A DNA stretch of 64,000 nt from Saccoglossus kowalevskii. Taxonomy: Eukaryota; Hemichordata; Enteropneusta; Harrimaniidae. The position numbers and the translations under genes were made by a program. Below, piece by piece: positions 38,966-52,000 of this stretch (its first letter is position 1; every line of letters starts with the position of its first letter). The DNA lies in contig NW_003158134.1 of NCBI RefSeq assembly GCF_000003605.2, positions 36,743 to 100,742 of the forward strand, written 5' to 3'. The notes below the pieces were generated by a model, which saw only the letters and a program-made list of their open reading frames with translations, was not told where the DNA came from and did not search any database.

Positions 38966-41900
38966 GTTGTGTCACTCACTTGATATAGGTGCATGTTGTG
39001 TCACTCACTTGAGTACTTACCATTGTGTCACTCACATGAGATAGGTGCATTTTGTGTCACTTACATGAGATAGGTGCATGTTGTGTCACTCACATGAGAT
39101 AGGTGCATGTTGTGTCACTCACATGAGATCGGTGCATGTTGTGTCACTCACTTGATATAGGTACATGTTGTGTCACTCACTTGAGATAGGTGCATGTTGT
39201 GTCACTCACATGAGATAGGTGCATGTTGTGTCACTCACTTCAGATAGGTGCATGTTGTGTCACTCACATGAGATAGGTGAATGTTGTGTCACTCACATGA
39301 TATAGGTGCATGTTGTGTCACTCACTTGATATAGGTGCATGTTGTGTCACTCACTTGAGATAGATGCATGTTGTGTCACACACTTGATATAGGTGCATGT
39401 TGTGTCACTCACTTGAGTACTTACCATTGTGTCACTCACATGAGATAGGTGCATGTTGTGTTACTCACTTGAGTACTTACCATTGTGTCACTCACATGAG
39501 ATAGGTGCATGTTGTGTCACTCACATGAGATAGGTGCATGTTGTGTCACTCACTTGATATAGGTGCATGTTGTGTCACTCACTTGATATAGGTGCATGTT
39601 GTGTCACTCACTAGAGTACTTACCATTGTGTCACTCACATGAGATAGGTGCCCTGTTGTGTCACCCACTTGAGTACTTACCATTGTGTCACTCACATGAG
39701 ATAGGTGCATGTTGTGTCACTCACTTGAGTACTTACCATTGTGTCACTCACATGAGATAGGTGCATGTTGTGTCACTCACATGAGATAGGTGTATGTTGT
39801 GTCACTCACTTGATATAGGTGCATGTTGTGTCACTCACTTGATATAGGTGCATGTTGTGTCGCTCACTTGATATAGGTGCATGTTGTGTTACTCACTTGA
39901 GATAGGTGCATGTTGTGTTACTCACTTGATATAGGTGCATGTTGTGTCACTCACTTGAGTACTTACCATTGTGTCACTCACATGAGATAGGTGCATGTTG
40001 TGTTACTCACTTGAGCTAGGTGCATGTTGTGTTACTCACTAGATATAGGTGCATGTTGTGTTACTCACTTGATATAGGTGCATGTTGTGTTACTCACTTG
40101 AGATAGGTGCATGTTGTGTTACTCACTTGATATAGGTGCATGTTGTGTTACTCACTTGAGATAGGTGCATGTTGTGTCACTCACTTGAGTACGTACCATT
40201 GTGTCACTCACATGAGATAGGTGCATGTTGTGTCACTCACATGAGATAGGTGCATGTTGTGTCACTCACTTGATATAGGTGCATGTTGTGTTACTCACAT
40301 GAGATAGGTGCATGTTGTGTCACTCACATGAGATAGGTGCATGTTGTGTCACTCACTTGATATAGGTGCATGTTGTGTCACTCACTAGTGTACTTACCAT
40401 TGTGTCACTCACATGAGATAGGTGCATGTTGTGTCACTCACATTAGATAGGTGCATGTTGTGTCACTCACATGAGATAGGTGCATGTTGTGTTACTCACT
40501 TGATATAGGTGCATGTTGTGTCACCCACTTGATATAGGTGCATGTTGTGTCACTCAAATGAGATAGATGCATGTTGTATCACTCACTTGATATAGGTGCA
40601 TGTTGTGTCACTCACATGAGATAGGTGCATGTTGTGTCACTCACATGAGATAGGTGCATGTTGTGTCACTCACATGAGATAGGTGCATGTTGTGTTACTC
40701 ACTTGATATAGGTGCATGTTGTGTCACTCACTTGAAATAGGTGCATGTTGTGTCACTCACATGAGATAGGTGCATGTTGTGTCACTCACATGAGATAGGT
40801 GCATGTTGTGTTACTCACTTGATATAGGTGCATGTTGTGTCACTCACTTGAGATAGGTGCATGTTGTGTCACTCACATGAGATAGGTGCATGTTGTGTCA
40901 TTCACATGAGATAGGTGCATGTTGTGTCACTCACATGAGATCGGTGCATGTTGTGTCACTCACTTGATATAGGTGCATGTTGTGTCACTCACTTGAGATA
41001 GGTGCATGTTGTGTCACTCTTATGAGATAGGTGCATGTTGTGTCACTCACTTGAGATAGGTGCATGTTGTGTCACTCACATGAGATAGGTGCATGTTGTG
41101 TTACTCACTTGATATAGGTGCATGTTGTGTCACCCACTTGATATAGGTGCATGTTGTGTCACTCACATGAGATAGATGCATCATGTGTCACTCACTTGAT
41201 ATAGGTGCATGTTGTGTCACTCACATGAGATAGGTGCATGTTGTGTCACTCACATGAGATAGGTGCATGTTGTGTCACTCACATGAGATAGGTGCATGTT
41301 GTGTTACTCACTTGATATAGGTGCATGTTGTGTCACTCACTTAGATAGGTGCATGTTGTGTCACTCACATGAGATAGGTGCATGTTGTGTCACTCACTTG
41401 ATATAGGTGCATGTTGTGTCACTCACTTGAGATAGGTGCATGTTGTGTCACTGACATGAGATAGGTGCATGTTGTGTCACTCACATGAGATAGGTGCATG
41501 TTGTGTCACTCACATGAGATAGGTGCATGTTGTGTCACTCACTTCAGATAGGTGCATGTTGTGTCACTCACATGAGATAGGTGCATGTTGTGTCACTCAC
41601 ATGAGATAGGTGCATGTTGTGTCACTCACTTGATATAGGTGCATGTTGTGTCATTCACTTGAGATAGGTGCATGTTGTGTCACTCACATGAGATAGGTGC
41701 ATGTTGTGTCACTCACATGAGATAGGTGCATGTTGTGTCACTCACATGAGATAGCTGCATGTTGTGTCACTCACTTGAGATAGATTCATGTTGTGTCACA
41801 CACTTGATATAGGTGCATGTTGTGTCACTCACTTGAGTACTTACCATTGTGTCACTCACATGAGATAGGTGCATGTTGTGTCACTCACTTGAGTACTTAC

Positions 41901-44900
41901 CATTGTGTCACTCACATGAGATAGGTGCATGTTGTGTCACTCACATGAGATAGGTGCATGTTGTGTTACTCTCTTGATATAGGTGCATGTTGTGTCACTC
42001 ACTTGAGATAGGTGCATGTTGTGTCACTCACATGAGATAGGTGCATGTTGTGTCACTCACATGAGATAGGTGCATGTTGTGTTACTCACTTGATATAGGT
42101 GCATGTTGTGTCACTCACTTGAGATAGGTGCATGTTGTGTCACTCACATGTGATAGGTGCATGTTGTGTCACTCACATGAGATAGGTGCATGTTGTGTCA
42201 CTCACATGAGATAGGTGCATGTTGTGTCACTCACTTGATATAGGTGCATGTTGTGTCACTCACTAGAGTACTTACCATTGTGTCACTCACATGAGATAGG
42301 TGCATGTTGTGTCACTCACTTGATATAGGTGCATGTTGTGTCACTCACTTGAGTACTTACCATTGTGTCACTCACATGAGATAGGTGCATGTTGTGTCAC
42401 TCACATGAGATAGGTGCATGTTGTGTCACTCACTTGATATAGGTGCATGTTGTGTCACTCACTTGATATAGGTGCATGTTGTGTCACTCACTTGATATAG
42501 GTGCATGTTGTGTTACTCACTTGAGATAGGTGCATGTTGTGTTACTCACTTGATATAGGTGCATGTTGTGTCACTCACTTGAGTACTTACCAGTGTGTCA
42601 CTCACATGAGATAGGTGCATGTTGTGTTACTCACTTGAGCTAGGTGCATGTTGTGTTACTCACTTGATATAGGTGCATGTTGTGTTACTCACTTGATATA
42701 GGTGCATGTTGTGTTACTCACTTGAGATAGGTGCATGTTGTGTTACTCACTTGATATAGGTGCATGTTGTGTTACTCACTTGAGATAGGTGCATGTTGTG
42801 TCACTCACTTGAGTACGTACCATTGTGTCACTCACATGAGATAGGTGCATGTTGTGTCACTCACATGAGATAGGTGCATGTTGTGTCACTCACTTGATAT
42901 AGGTGCATGTTGTGTTACTCACATGAGATAGGTGCATGTTGTGTCACTCACATGAGATAGGTGCATGTTGTGTCACTCACTTGATATAGGTGCATGTTGT
43001 GTCACTCACTAGTGTACTTACCATTGTGTCACTCACATGAGATAGGTGCATGTTGTGTCACTCACATGAGATAGGTGCATGTTGTGTTACTCACTTGATA
43101 TAGGTGCATGTTGTGTCACTCACTTGAGATAGGTGCATGTTGTGTCACTCACATGAGATAGGTGCATGTTGTGTCACTCACATGAGATAGGTGCATGTTG
43201 TGTCACTCACATGAGATAGGTGCATGTTGTGTCACTCACTTGATATAGGTGCATGTTGTGTCACTCACTTGAGATAGGTGCATGTTATGTCACTCACATG
43301 AGATAGGTGCATATTGTGTCACTCACATGAGATAGGTGCATGTTGTGTCACTCACATGAGATAGGTGCATGTTGTGTCACTCACATGAGATAGGTGCATG
43401 TTGTGTCACTCACTTGATATAGGTGCATGTTGTGTCACTCACTTGAGATAGGTGCATGTTGTGTCACTGACATGAGATAGGTGCATGTTGTGTCACTCAC
43501 ATGAGATAGGTGCATGTTGTGTCACTCACATGAGATAGGTGCATGTTGTGTCACTCACTTCAGATAGGTGCATGTTGTGTCACTCACATGAGATAGGTGC
43601 ATGTTGTGTCACTCACATGAGATAGGTGCATGTTGTGTCACTCACTTGATATAGGTGCATGTTGTGTCATTCACTTGAGATAGGTGCATGTTGTGTCACT
43701 CACATGAGATAGGTGCATGTTGTGTCACTCACATGAGATAGGTGCATGTTGTGTCACTCACATGAGATAGGTGCATGTTGTGTCACTCACTTGAGATAGA
43801 TTCATGTTGTGTCACACACTTGATATAGGTGCATGTTGTGTCACTCACTTGAGATAGGTGCATGTTGTGTCACTCACATGAGATAGGTGCATGTTGTGTC
43901 ACTCACATGAGATAGGTGCATGTTGTGTCACTCACATGAGATAGGTGCATGTTGTGTCACTCACTTGAGATAGATGCATGTTGTGTCACACACTTGATAT
44001 AGATGCATGTTGTGTCACTCACTTGATATAGGTGCATGTTGTGTCACTCACTTGAGATAGGTGCATGTTGTATTACTCACTTGATATAGGTGCATGTTGT
44101 GTCACCCACTTGATATAGGTGCATGTTGTGTCACTCACATGAGATAGGTGCATGTTGTATTACTCACTTGATATAGGTGCATGTTGTGTCACCCACTTGA
44201 TATAGGTGCATGTTGTGTCACTCACATGAGATAGATGCATGATGTGTCACTCACTTGATATAGGTGCATGTTGTGTCACTCACATGAGATAGGTGCATGT
44301 TGTGTCACTCACATGAGATAGGTGCATGTTGTGTCACTCACATGAGATAGGTGCATGTTGTGTTACTCACTTGATATAGGTGCATGTTGTGTCACTCACT
44401 TGAGATAGGTGCATGTTGTGTCACTCACATGAGATAGGTGCATGTTGTGTCACTCACATGAGATAGGTGCATGTTGTGTTACTCACTTGATATAGGTGTA
44501 TGTTGTGTCACTCACTTGAGATAGGTGCATGCTGTGTCACTCACATGAGATAGGTGCATGTTGTGTCACTCACTTGAGATAGGTGCATGTTGTGTTACTC
44601 ACTAGATATAGGTGCATGTTGTGTTACTCGCTTGATATAGGTGCATGTTGTGTTACTCACTTGATATAGGTGCATGTTGTGTTACTCACTTGAGATAGGT
44701 GCATGTTGTGTTACTCACTTGATATAGGTGCATGTTTGTGTTACTTCACATGAGATAGGTGCATGTGTGTCACTCACTTGAGTACTTACCATTGTGTCAC
44801 TCACTTGAGATAGATGCATGTTGTGTCACTCACTTGATATAGGTGCATGTTTTGTCACTCACTAGAGTACTTACCATTCTGTCACTCACATGAGATAGGT

Positions 44901-45850
44901 GCATGTTGTGTCACTCACATGAGATAGGTGCATGTTGTGTCACTCACATGAGATAGGTGCATGTTGTATTACTCACTTGATATAGGTGCATGTTGTGTCA
45001 CCCACTTGATATATGTGCATGTTGTGTCACTCACATGAGATAGATGTATGATGTGTCACTCACTTGATATAGGTGCATGTTGTGTCACTCACATGAGATA
45101 GGTGCATGTTGTGTCACTCACATGAGATAGGTGCATGTTGTGTCACTCACATGAGATAGGTGCATGTTGTGTTACTCACTTGATATAGGTGCATGTTGTG
45201 TCACTCACTTGAGATAGGTGCATGTTGTGTCACTCACATGAGATAGGTGCATGTTGTGTCACTCACATGAGATAGGTGCATGTTGTGTTACTCACTTGAT
45301 ATAGGTGCATGTTGTGTCACTCACTTGAGATAGGTGCATGTTGTGTCACTCACATGAGATAGGTGCATGTTGTGTCACTCACTTGAGATAGGTGCATGTT
45401 GTGTTACTCACTTGATATAGATGCATGATGTGTCACTCACTTGATATAGGTGCATGTTGTGTCACTCACATGAGATAGGTGCATGTTGTGTCACTCACAT
45501 GAGATAGGTGCATGTTGTGTCACTCACATGAGATAGGTGCATGTTGTGTTACTCACTTGATATAGGTGCATGTTGTGTCACTCACTTGAGATAGGTGCAT
45601 GTTGTGTCACTCACATGAGATAGGTGCATGTTGTGTCACTCACATGAGATAGGTGCATGTTGTGTTACTCACTTGATATAGGTGCATGTTGTGTCACTCA
45701 CTTGAGATAGGTGCATGTTGTGTCACTCACATGAGATAGGTGCATGTTGTATTACTCACTTGATATAGGTGCATGTTGTGTCACTCACTTGAGATAGGTG
45801 CATGTTGTGTTACTCACTTGAGATAGGTGCATGTTGTGTCACTCACTTGA
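38966..45850. repeat. Mosaic of segmental copies, B-poor in its second half
   Basis: 38.97-43.09 kb is a patchwork of the blocks described at 15.9, 24.6, 30.1, 35.4 and 36.3 kb. From about 43.02 to 44.78 kb there is no B unit, the longest such run I noticed. The 43.2-43.83 kb part repeats the CACTGACATG and TAGATTCATG block. ACCATTCTGTC at 44874 links to 17.42 and 49.97 kb. Nothing other than satellite is present. Confidence 0.8.
44728..44790. repeat. Cluster of irregular-length monomers
   Basis: Consecutive monomers carry small indels: CATGTTTGTGTTAC (extra T), TTACTTCACATG (extra T) and GCATGTGTGTCACTC (missing T). Such clusters are rare elsewhere, and may be mutations near a rearrangement junction or consensus errors in the assembly. 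Confidence 0.7.
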
Positions 45851-48800
45851 GTACTTACCATTGTGTCACTCACATGAGATAGGTGCATGTTGTGTTACTC
45901 ACTTGAGATAGGTGCATGTTGTGTTACTCACTTGATATAGGTGCATGTTGTGTTACTCACTTGATATAGGTGCATGTTGTGTTACTCACTTGATATAGGT
46001 GCATGTTGTGTTACTCACTTGAGATAGGTGCATGTTGTGTTACTCACTTGATATAGGTGCATGTTGTGTTACTCACTTGAGATAGGTTCATGTTGTGTCA
46101 CTCACTTGAGTACTTACCATTGTGTCACTCACATGAGATAGGTGCATGTTGTGTCACTCACATGAGATAGGTGCATGTTGTGTCACTCACTTGATATAGG
46201 TGCATGTTGTGTTACTCACTTGAGTACTTACCATTGTGTCACTCACATGAGATAGGTGCATGTTGTGTCACTCACTTGAGATAGGTGCATGTTGTGTCAC
46301 TCACTTGAGTACTTACCATTGTGCCACTCACATGAGATAGGTGCATGTTGTGTCACTCACATGAGATAGGTGCATGTTGTGTCACTCACATGAGATAGGT
46401 GCATGTTGTGTCACTCACTTGATATAGGTGCATGTTGTGTCACTCACTAGAGTACTTACCATTGTGTCACTCACATGAGATAGGTGCATGTTGTGTCACT
46501 CACTTGAGATAGGTGCATGTTGTGTCACTCACTTGAGATAGGTGCATGTTGTGTCACTCACTTGAGTACTTACCATTGTGTCACTCACATGAGATAGGTG
46601 CATGTTGTGTCACTCACATGAGATAGGTGCATGTTGTGTCACTCACATGAGATAGGTGCATGTTGTGTCACTCACATGAGATAGGTACATGTTGTGTCAC
46701 TCACTTGAGATAGATGCATGTTGTGTCACTCACTTGATATAGGTGCATGTTGTGTCACTCACTAGAGTACTTACCATTGTGTCACTCACATGAGATAGGT
46801 GCATGTTGTGTCACTCACATGAGATAGGTGCATGTTGTGTCACTCACATGAGATAGGTGCATGTTGTATTACTCACTTGATATAGGTGCATGTTGTGTCA
46901 CCCACTTGATATAGGTGCATGTTGTGTCACTCACATGAGATAGATGCATGATGTGTCACTCACTTGATATAGGTGCATGTTGTGTCACTCACATGAGATA
47001 GGTGCATGTTGTGTCACTCACATGAGATAGGTGCATGTTGTGTTACTCACTTGATATAGCTGCGTGTTGTGTCACTCACTTGAGATAGGTGCATGTTGTG
47101 TCACTCACATGAGATAGGTGCATGTTGTGTCACTCACATGAGATAGGTGCATGTTGTGTTACTCACTTGATATAGGTGCATGTTGTGTCACTCACTTGAG
47201 ATAGGTGCATGTTGTGTCACTCACATGAGATAGGTGCATGTTGTGTCACTCACTTGAGATAGGTGCATGTTGTGTTACTCACTTGATATAGGTGCATGTT
47301 GTGTTACTCACTTGATATAGGTGCATGTTGTGTTACTCACTTGATATAGGTGCATGTTGTGTTACTCACTTGAGATAGGTGCATGTTGTGTTACTCACTT
47401 GATATAGGTGCATGTTGTGTTACTCACTTGAGATAGGTGCATGTTGTGTCACTCACTTGAGTACTTACCATTGTGTCACTCACATGAGATAGGTGCATGT
47501 TGTGTTACTCACTTGAGATAGGTGCATGTTGTGTTACTCACTTGATATAGGTGCATGTTGTGTTACTCACTTGATATAGGTGCATGTTGTGTTACTCACT
47601 TGATATAGGTGCATGTTGTGTTACTCACTTGAGATAGGTGCATGTTGTGTTACTCACTTGATATAGGTGCATGTTGTGTTACTCACTTGAGATAGGTTCA
47701 TGTTGTGTCACTCACTTGAGTACTTACCATTGTGTCACTCACATGAGATAGGTGCATGTTGTGTCACTCACATGAGATAGGTGCATGTTGTGTCACTCAC
47801 TTGATATAGGTGCATGTTGTGTTACTCACTTGAGTACTTACCATTGTGTCACTCACATGAGATAGGTGCATGTTGTGTCACTCACTTGAGATAGGTGCAT
47901 GTTGTGTCACTCACTTGAGTACTTACCATTGTGCCACTCACATGAGATAGGTGCATGTTGTGTCACTCACATGAGATAGGTGCATGTTGTGTCACTCACA
48001 TGAGATAGGTGCATGTTGTGTCACTCACTTGATATAGGTGCATGTTGTGTCACTCACTAGAGTACTTACCATTGTGTCACTCACATGAGATAGGTGCATG
48101 TTGTGTCACTCACTTGAGATAGGTGCATGTTGTGTCACTCACTTGAGTACTTACCATTGTGTCACTCACATGAGATAGGTGCATGTTGTGTCACTCACAT
48201 GAGATAGGTGCATGTTGTGTCACTCACATGAGATAGGTGCATGTTGTGTCACTCACATGAGATAGGTACATGTTGTGTCACTCACTTGAGATAGATGCAT
48301 GTTGTGTCACTCACTTGATATAGGTGCATGTTGTGTCACTCACTAGAGTACTTACCATTGTGTCACTCACATGAGATAGGTGCATGTTGTGTCACTCACA
48401 TGAGATAGGTGCATGTTGTGTCACTCACATGAGATAGGTGCATGTTGTATTACTCACTTGATATAGGTGCATGTTGTGTCACCCACTTGATATAGGTGCA
48501 TGTTGTGTCACTCACATGAGATAGATGCATGATGTGTCACTCACTTGATATAGGTGCATGTTGTGTCACTCACATGAGATAGGTGCATGTTGTGTCACTC
48601 ACATGAGATAGGTGCATGTTGTGTTACTCACTTGATATAGCTGCGTGTTGTGTCACTCACTGAGATAGGTGCATGTTGTGTCACTCACATGAGATAGGTG
48701 CATGTTGTGTCACTCACATGAGATAGGTGCATGTTGTGTTACTCACTTGATATAGGTGCATGTTGTGTCACTCACTTGAGATAGGTGCATGTTGTGTCAC

Positions 48801-49040
48801 TCACATGAGATAGGTGCATGTTGTGTCACTCACTTGAGATAGGTGCATGTTGTGTTACTCACTTGATATAGGTGCATGTTGTGTTACTCACTTGATATAG
48901 GTGCATGTTGTGTTACTCACTTGATATAGGTGCATGTTGTGTTACTCACTTGAGATAGGTGCATGTTGTGTTACTCACTTGATATAGGTGCATGTTGTGT
49001 TACTCACTTGAGATAGGTGCATGTTGTGTCACTCACTTGA
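45851..49040. repeat. Two tandem copies of a 1610 bp higher-order repeat
   Basis: Copy 1 is 45851-47460 and copy 2 is 47461-49040. Markers separated by 1610 bp are GATAGGTTCATG (46081 and 47691) and ATTGTGCCACTC (46321 and 47931). Later markers, GTACATG (46685 and 48266) and GATATAGCTGCGTG (47060 and 48641), are 1581 bp apart because copy 2 lacks one 29 bp monomer; it also lacks one T near 48660. Copy 1 resolves as 49 monomers of 29 bp and seven of 27 bp, matching the seven B units I see. Part recurs at 54.4-55.15 kb, offset 8072 from copy 1. This is the clearest directly adjacent HOR pair in the window. Confidence 0.88.
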
Positions 49041-52000
49041 GTACTTACCATTGTGTCACTCACATGAGATAGGTGCATGTTGTGTCACTCACATGAGATA
49101 GGTGCATGTTGTGTCACTCACATGAGATAGGTGCATGTTGTGTCACTCACTTGATATAGGTGCATGTTGTGTTACTCACTTGAGTACTTACCATTGTGTC
49201 ACTCACATGAGATAGGTGCATGTTGTGTCACTCACATGAGATAGGTGCATGTTGTATTACTCACTTGATATAGGTGCATGTTGTGTCACCCACTTGATAT
49301 AGGTGCATGTTGTGTCACTCACATGAGATAGATGCATGATGTGTCACTCACTTGATATAGGTGCATGTTGTGTCACTCACATGAGATAGGTGCATGTTGT
49401 GTCACTCACATGAGATAGGTGCATGTTGTGTCACTCACATGAGATAGGTGCATGTTGTGTTACTCACTTGATATAGGTGCATGTTGTGTCACTCACTTGA
49501 GATAGGTGCATGTTGTGTCACTCACATGAGATAGGTGCATGTTGTGTCACTCACATGAGATAGGTGCATGTTGTGTTACTCACTTGATATAGGTGCATGT
49601 TGTGTCACTCACTTGAGATAGGTGCATGTTGTGTCACTCACATGAGATAGGTGCATGTTGTGTCACTCACTTGGGATAGGTGCATGTTGTGTTACTCACT
49701 TGATATAGGTGCATGTTGTGTTACTCACTTGATATAGGTGCATGTTGTGTTACTCACTTGATATAGGTGCATGTTGTGTTACTCACTTGAGATAGGTGCA
49801 TGTTGTGTTACTCACTTGATATAGGTGCATGTTGTGTTACTCACTTGAGATAGGTGCATGTTGTGTCACTCACTTGAGTACTTACCATTGTGTCACTCAC
49901 TTGAGATAGATGCATGTTGTGTCACTCACTTGATATAGGTGCATGTTGTGTCACTCACTAGAGTACTTACCATTCTGTCACTCACATGAGATAGGTGCAT
50001 GTTGTGTCACTCACATGAGATAGGTGCATGTTGTGTCACTCACATGAGATAGGTGCATGTTGTATTACTCACTTGATATAGGTGCATGTTGTGTCACCCA
50101 CTTGATATAGGTGCATGTTGTGTCACTCACATGAGATAGATGCATGATGTGTCACTCACTTGATATAGGTGCATGTTGTGTCACTCACATGAGATAGGTG
50201 CATGTTGTGTCACTCACATGAGATAGGTGCATGTTGTGTCACTCACATGAGATAGGTGCATGTTGTGTTACTCACTTGATATAGGTGCATGTTGTGTTAC
50301 TCACTTGATATAGGTGCATGTTGTGTTACTCACTTGAGATAGGTGCATGTTGTGTTACTCACTTGATATAGGTGCATGTTGTGTTACTCACTTGAGATAG
50401 GTGCATGTTGTGTCACTCACTTGAGTACTTAACATTGTGTCACTCACATGAGATAGGTGCATGTTGTGTCACTCACATGAGATAGGTGCATGTTGTGTCA
50501 CTCACATGAGATAGGTGCATGTTGTGTCACTCACTTGATATAGGTGCATGTTGTGTTACTCACTTGAGTACTTACCATTGTGTCACTCACATGAGATAGG
50601 TGCGTGTTGTGTCACTCACTTGAGATAGGTGCATGTTGTGTCACTCACTTGAGTACTTACCATTGTGCCACTCACATGAGATAGGTGCATGTTGTGTCAC
50701 TCACATGAGATAGGTGCATGTTGTGTCACTCACATGAGATAGGTGCATGTTGTGTCACTCACTTGATATAGTGCATGTTGTGTCACTCACTAGAGTACTT
50801 ACCATTGTGTCACTCACATGAGATAGTGCATGTTGTGTCACTCACTTGAGATAGGTGCATGTTGTGTCACTCACTTGAGATAGGTGCATGTTGTGTCACT
50901 CACTTGAGTACTTACCATTGTGTCACTCACATGAGATAGGTGCATGTTGTGTTACTCACTTGAGATAGGTGCATGTTGTGTTACTCACTTGATATAGGTG
51001 CATGTTGTGTTACTCACTTGATATAGGTGCATGTTGTGTTACTCACTTGATATAGGTGCATGTTGTGTTACTCACTTGAGATAGGTGCATGTTGTGATAC
51101 TCACTTGATATAGGTGCATGTTGTGTTACTCACTTGAGATAGGTTCATGTTGTGTCACTCACTTGAGTACTTACCATTGTGTCACTCACATGAGATAGGT
51201 GCATGTTGTGTCACTCACATGAGATAGGTGCATGTTGTGTCACTCACTTGATATAGGTGCATGTTGTGTTACTCACTTGAGTACTTACCATTGTGTCACT
51301 CACATGAGATAGGTGCATGTTGTGTCACTCACTTGAGATAGGTGCATGTTGTGTCACTCACTTGAGTACTTACCATTGTGCCACTCACATGAGATAGGTG
51401 CATGTTGTGTCACTCACATGAGATAGGTGCATGTTGTGTCACTCACATGAGATAGGTGCATGTTGTGTCACTCACTTGATATAGGTGCATGTTGTGTCAC
51501 TCACTAGAGTACTTACCATTGTGTCACTCACATGAGATAGGTGCATGTTGTGTCACTCACTTGAGATAGGTGCATGTTGTGTCACTCACTTGAGATAGGT
51601 GCATGTTGTGTCACTCACTTGAGTACTTACCATTGTGTCACTCACATGAGATAGGTGCATGTTGTGTCACTCACATGAGATAGGTGCATGTTGTGTCACT
51701 CACATGAGATAGGTGCATGTTGTGTCACTCACTTGATATAGGTGCATGTTGTGTTACTCACTTGAGTACTTACCATTGTGTCACTCACATGAGATAGGTG
51801 CATGTTGTGTCACTCACATGAGATAGGTGCATGTTGTATTACTCACTTGATATAGGTGCATGTTGTGTCACTCACTTGAGATAGGTGCATGTTGTGTTAC
51901 TCACTTGAGATAGGTGCATGTTGTGTCACTCACTTGAGTACTTACCATTGTGTCACTCACATGAGATAGGTGCATGTTGTGTTACTCACTTGAGATAGGT

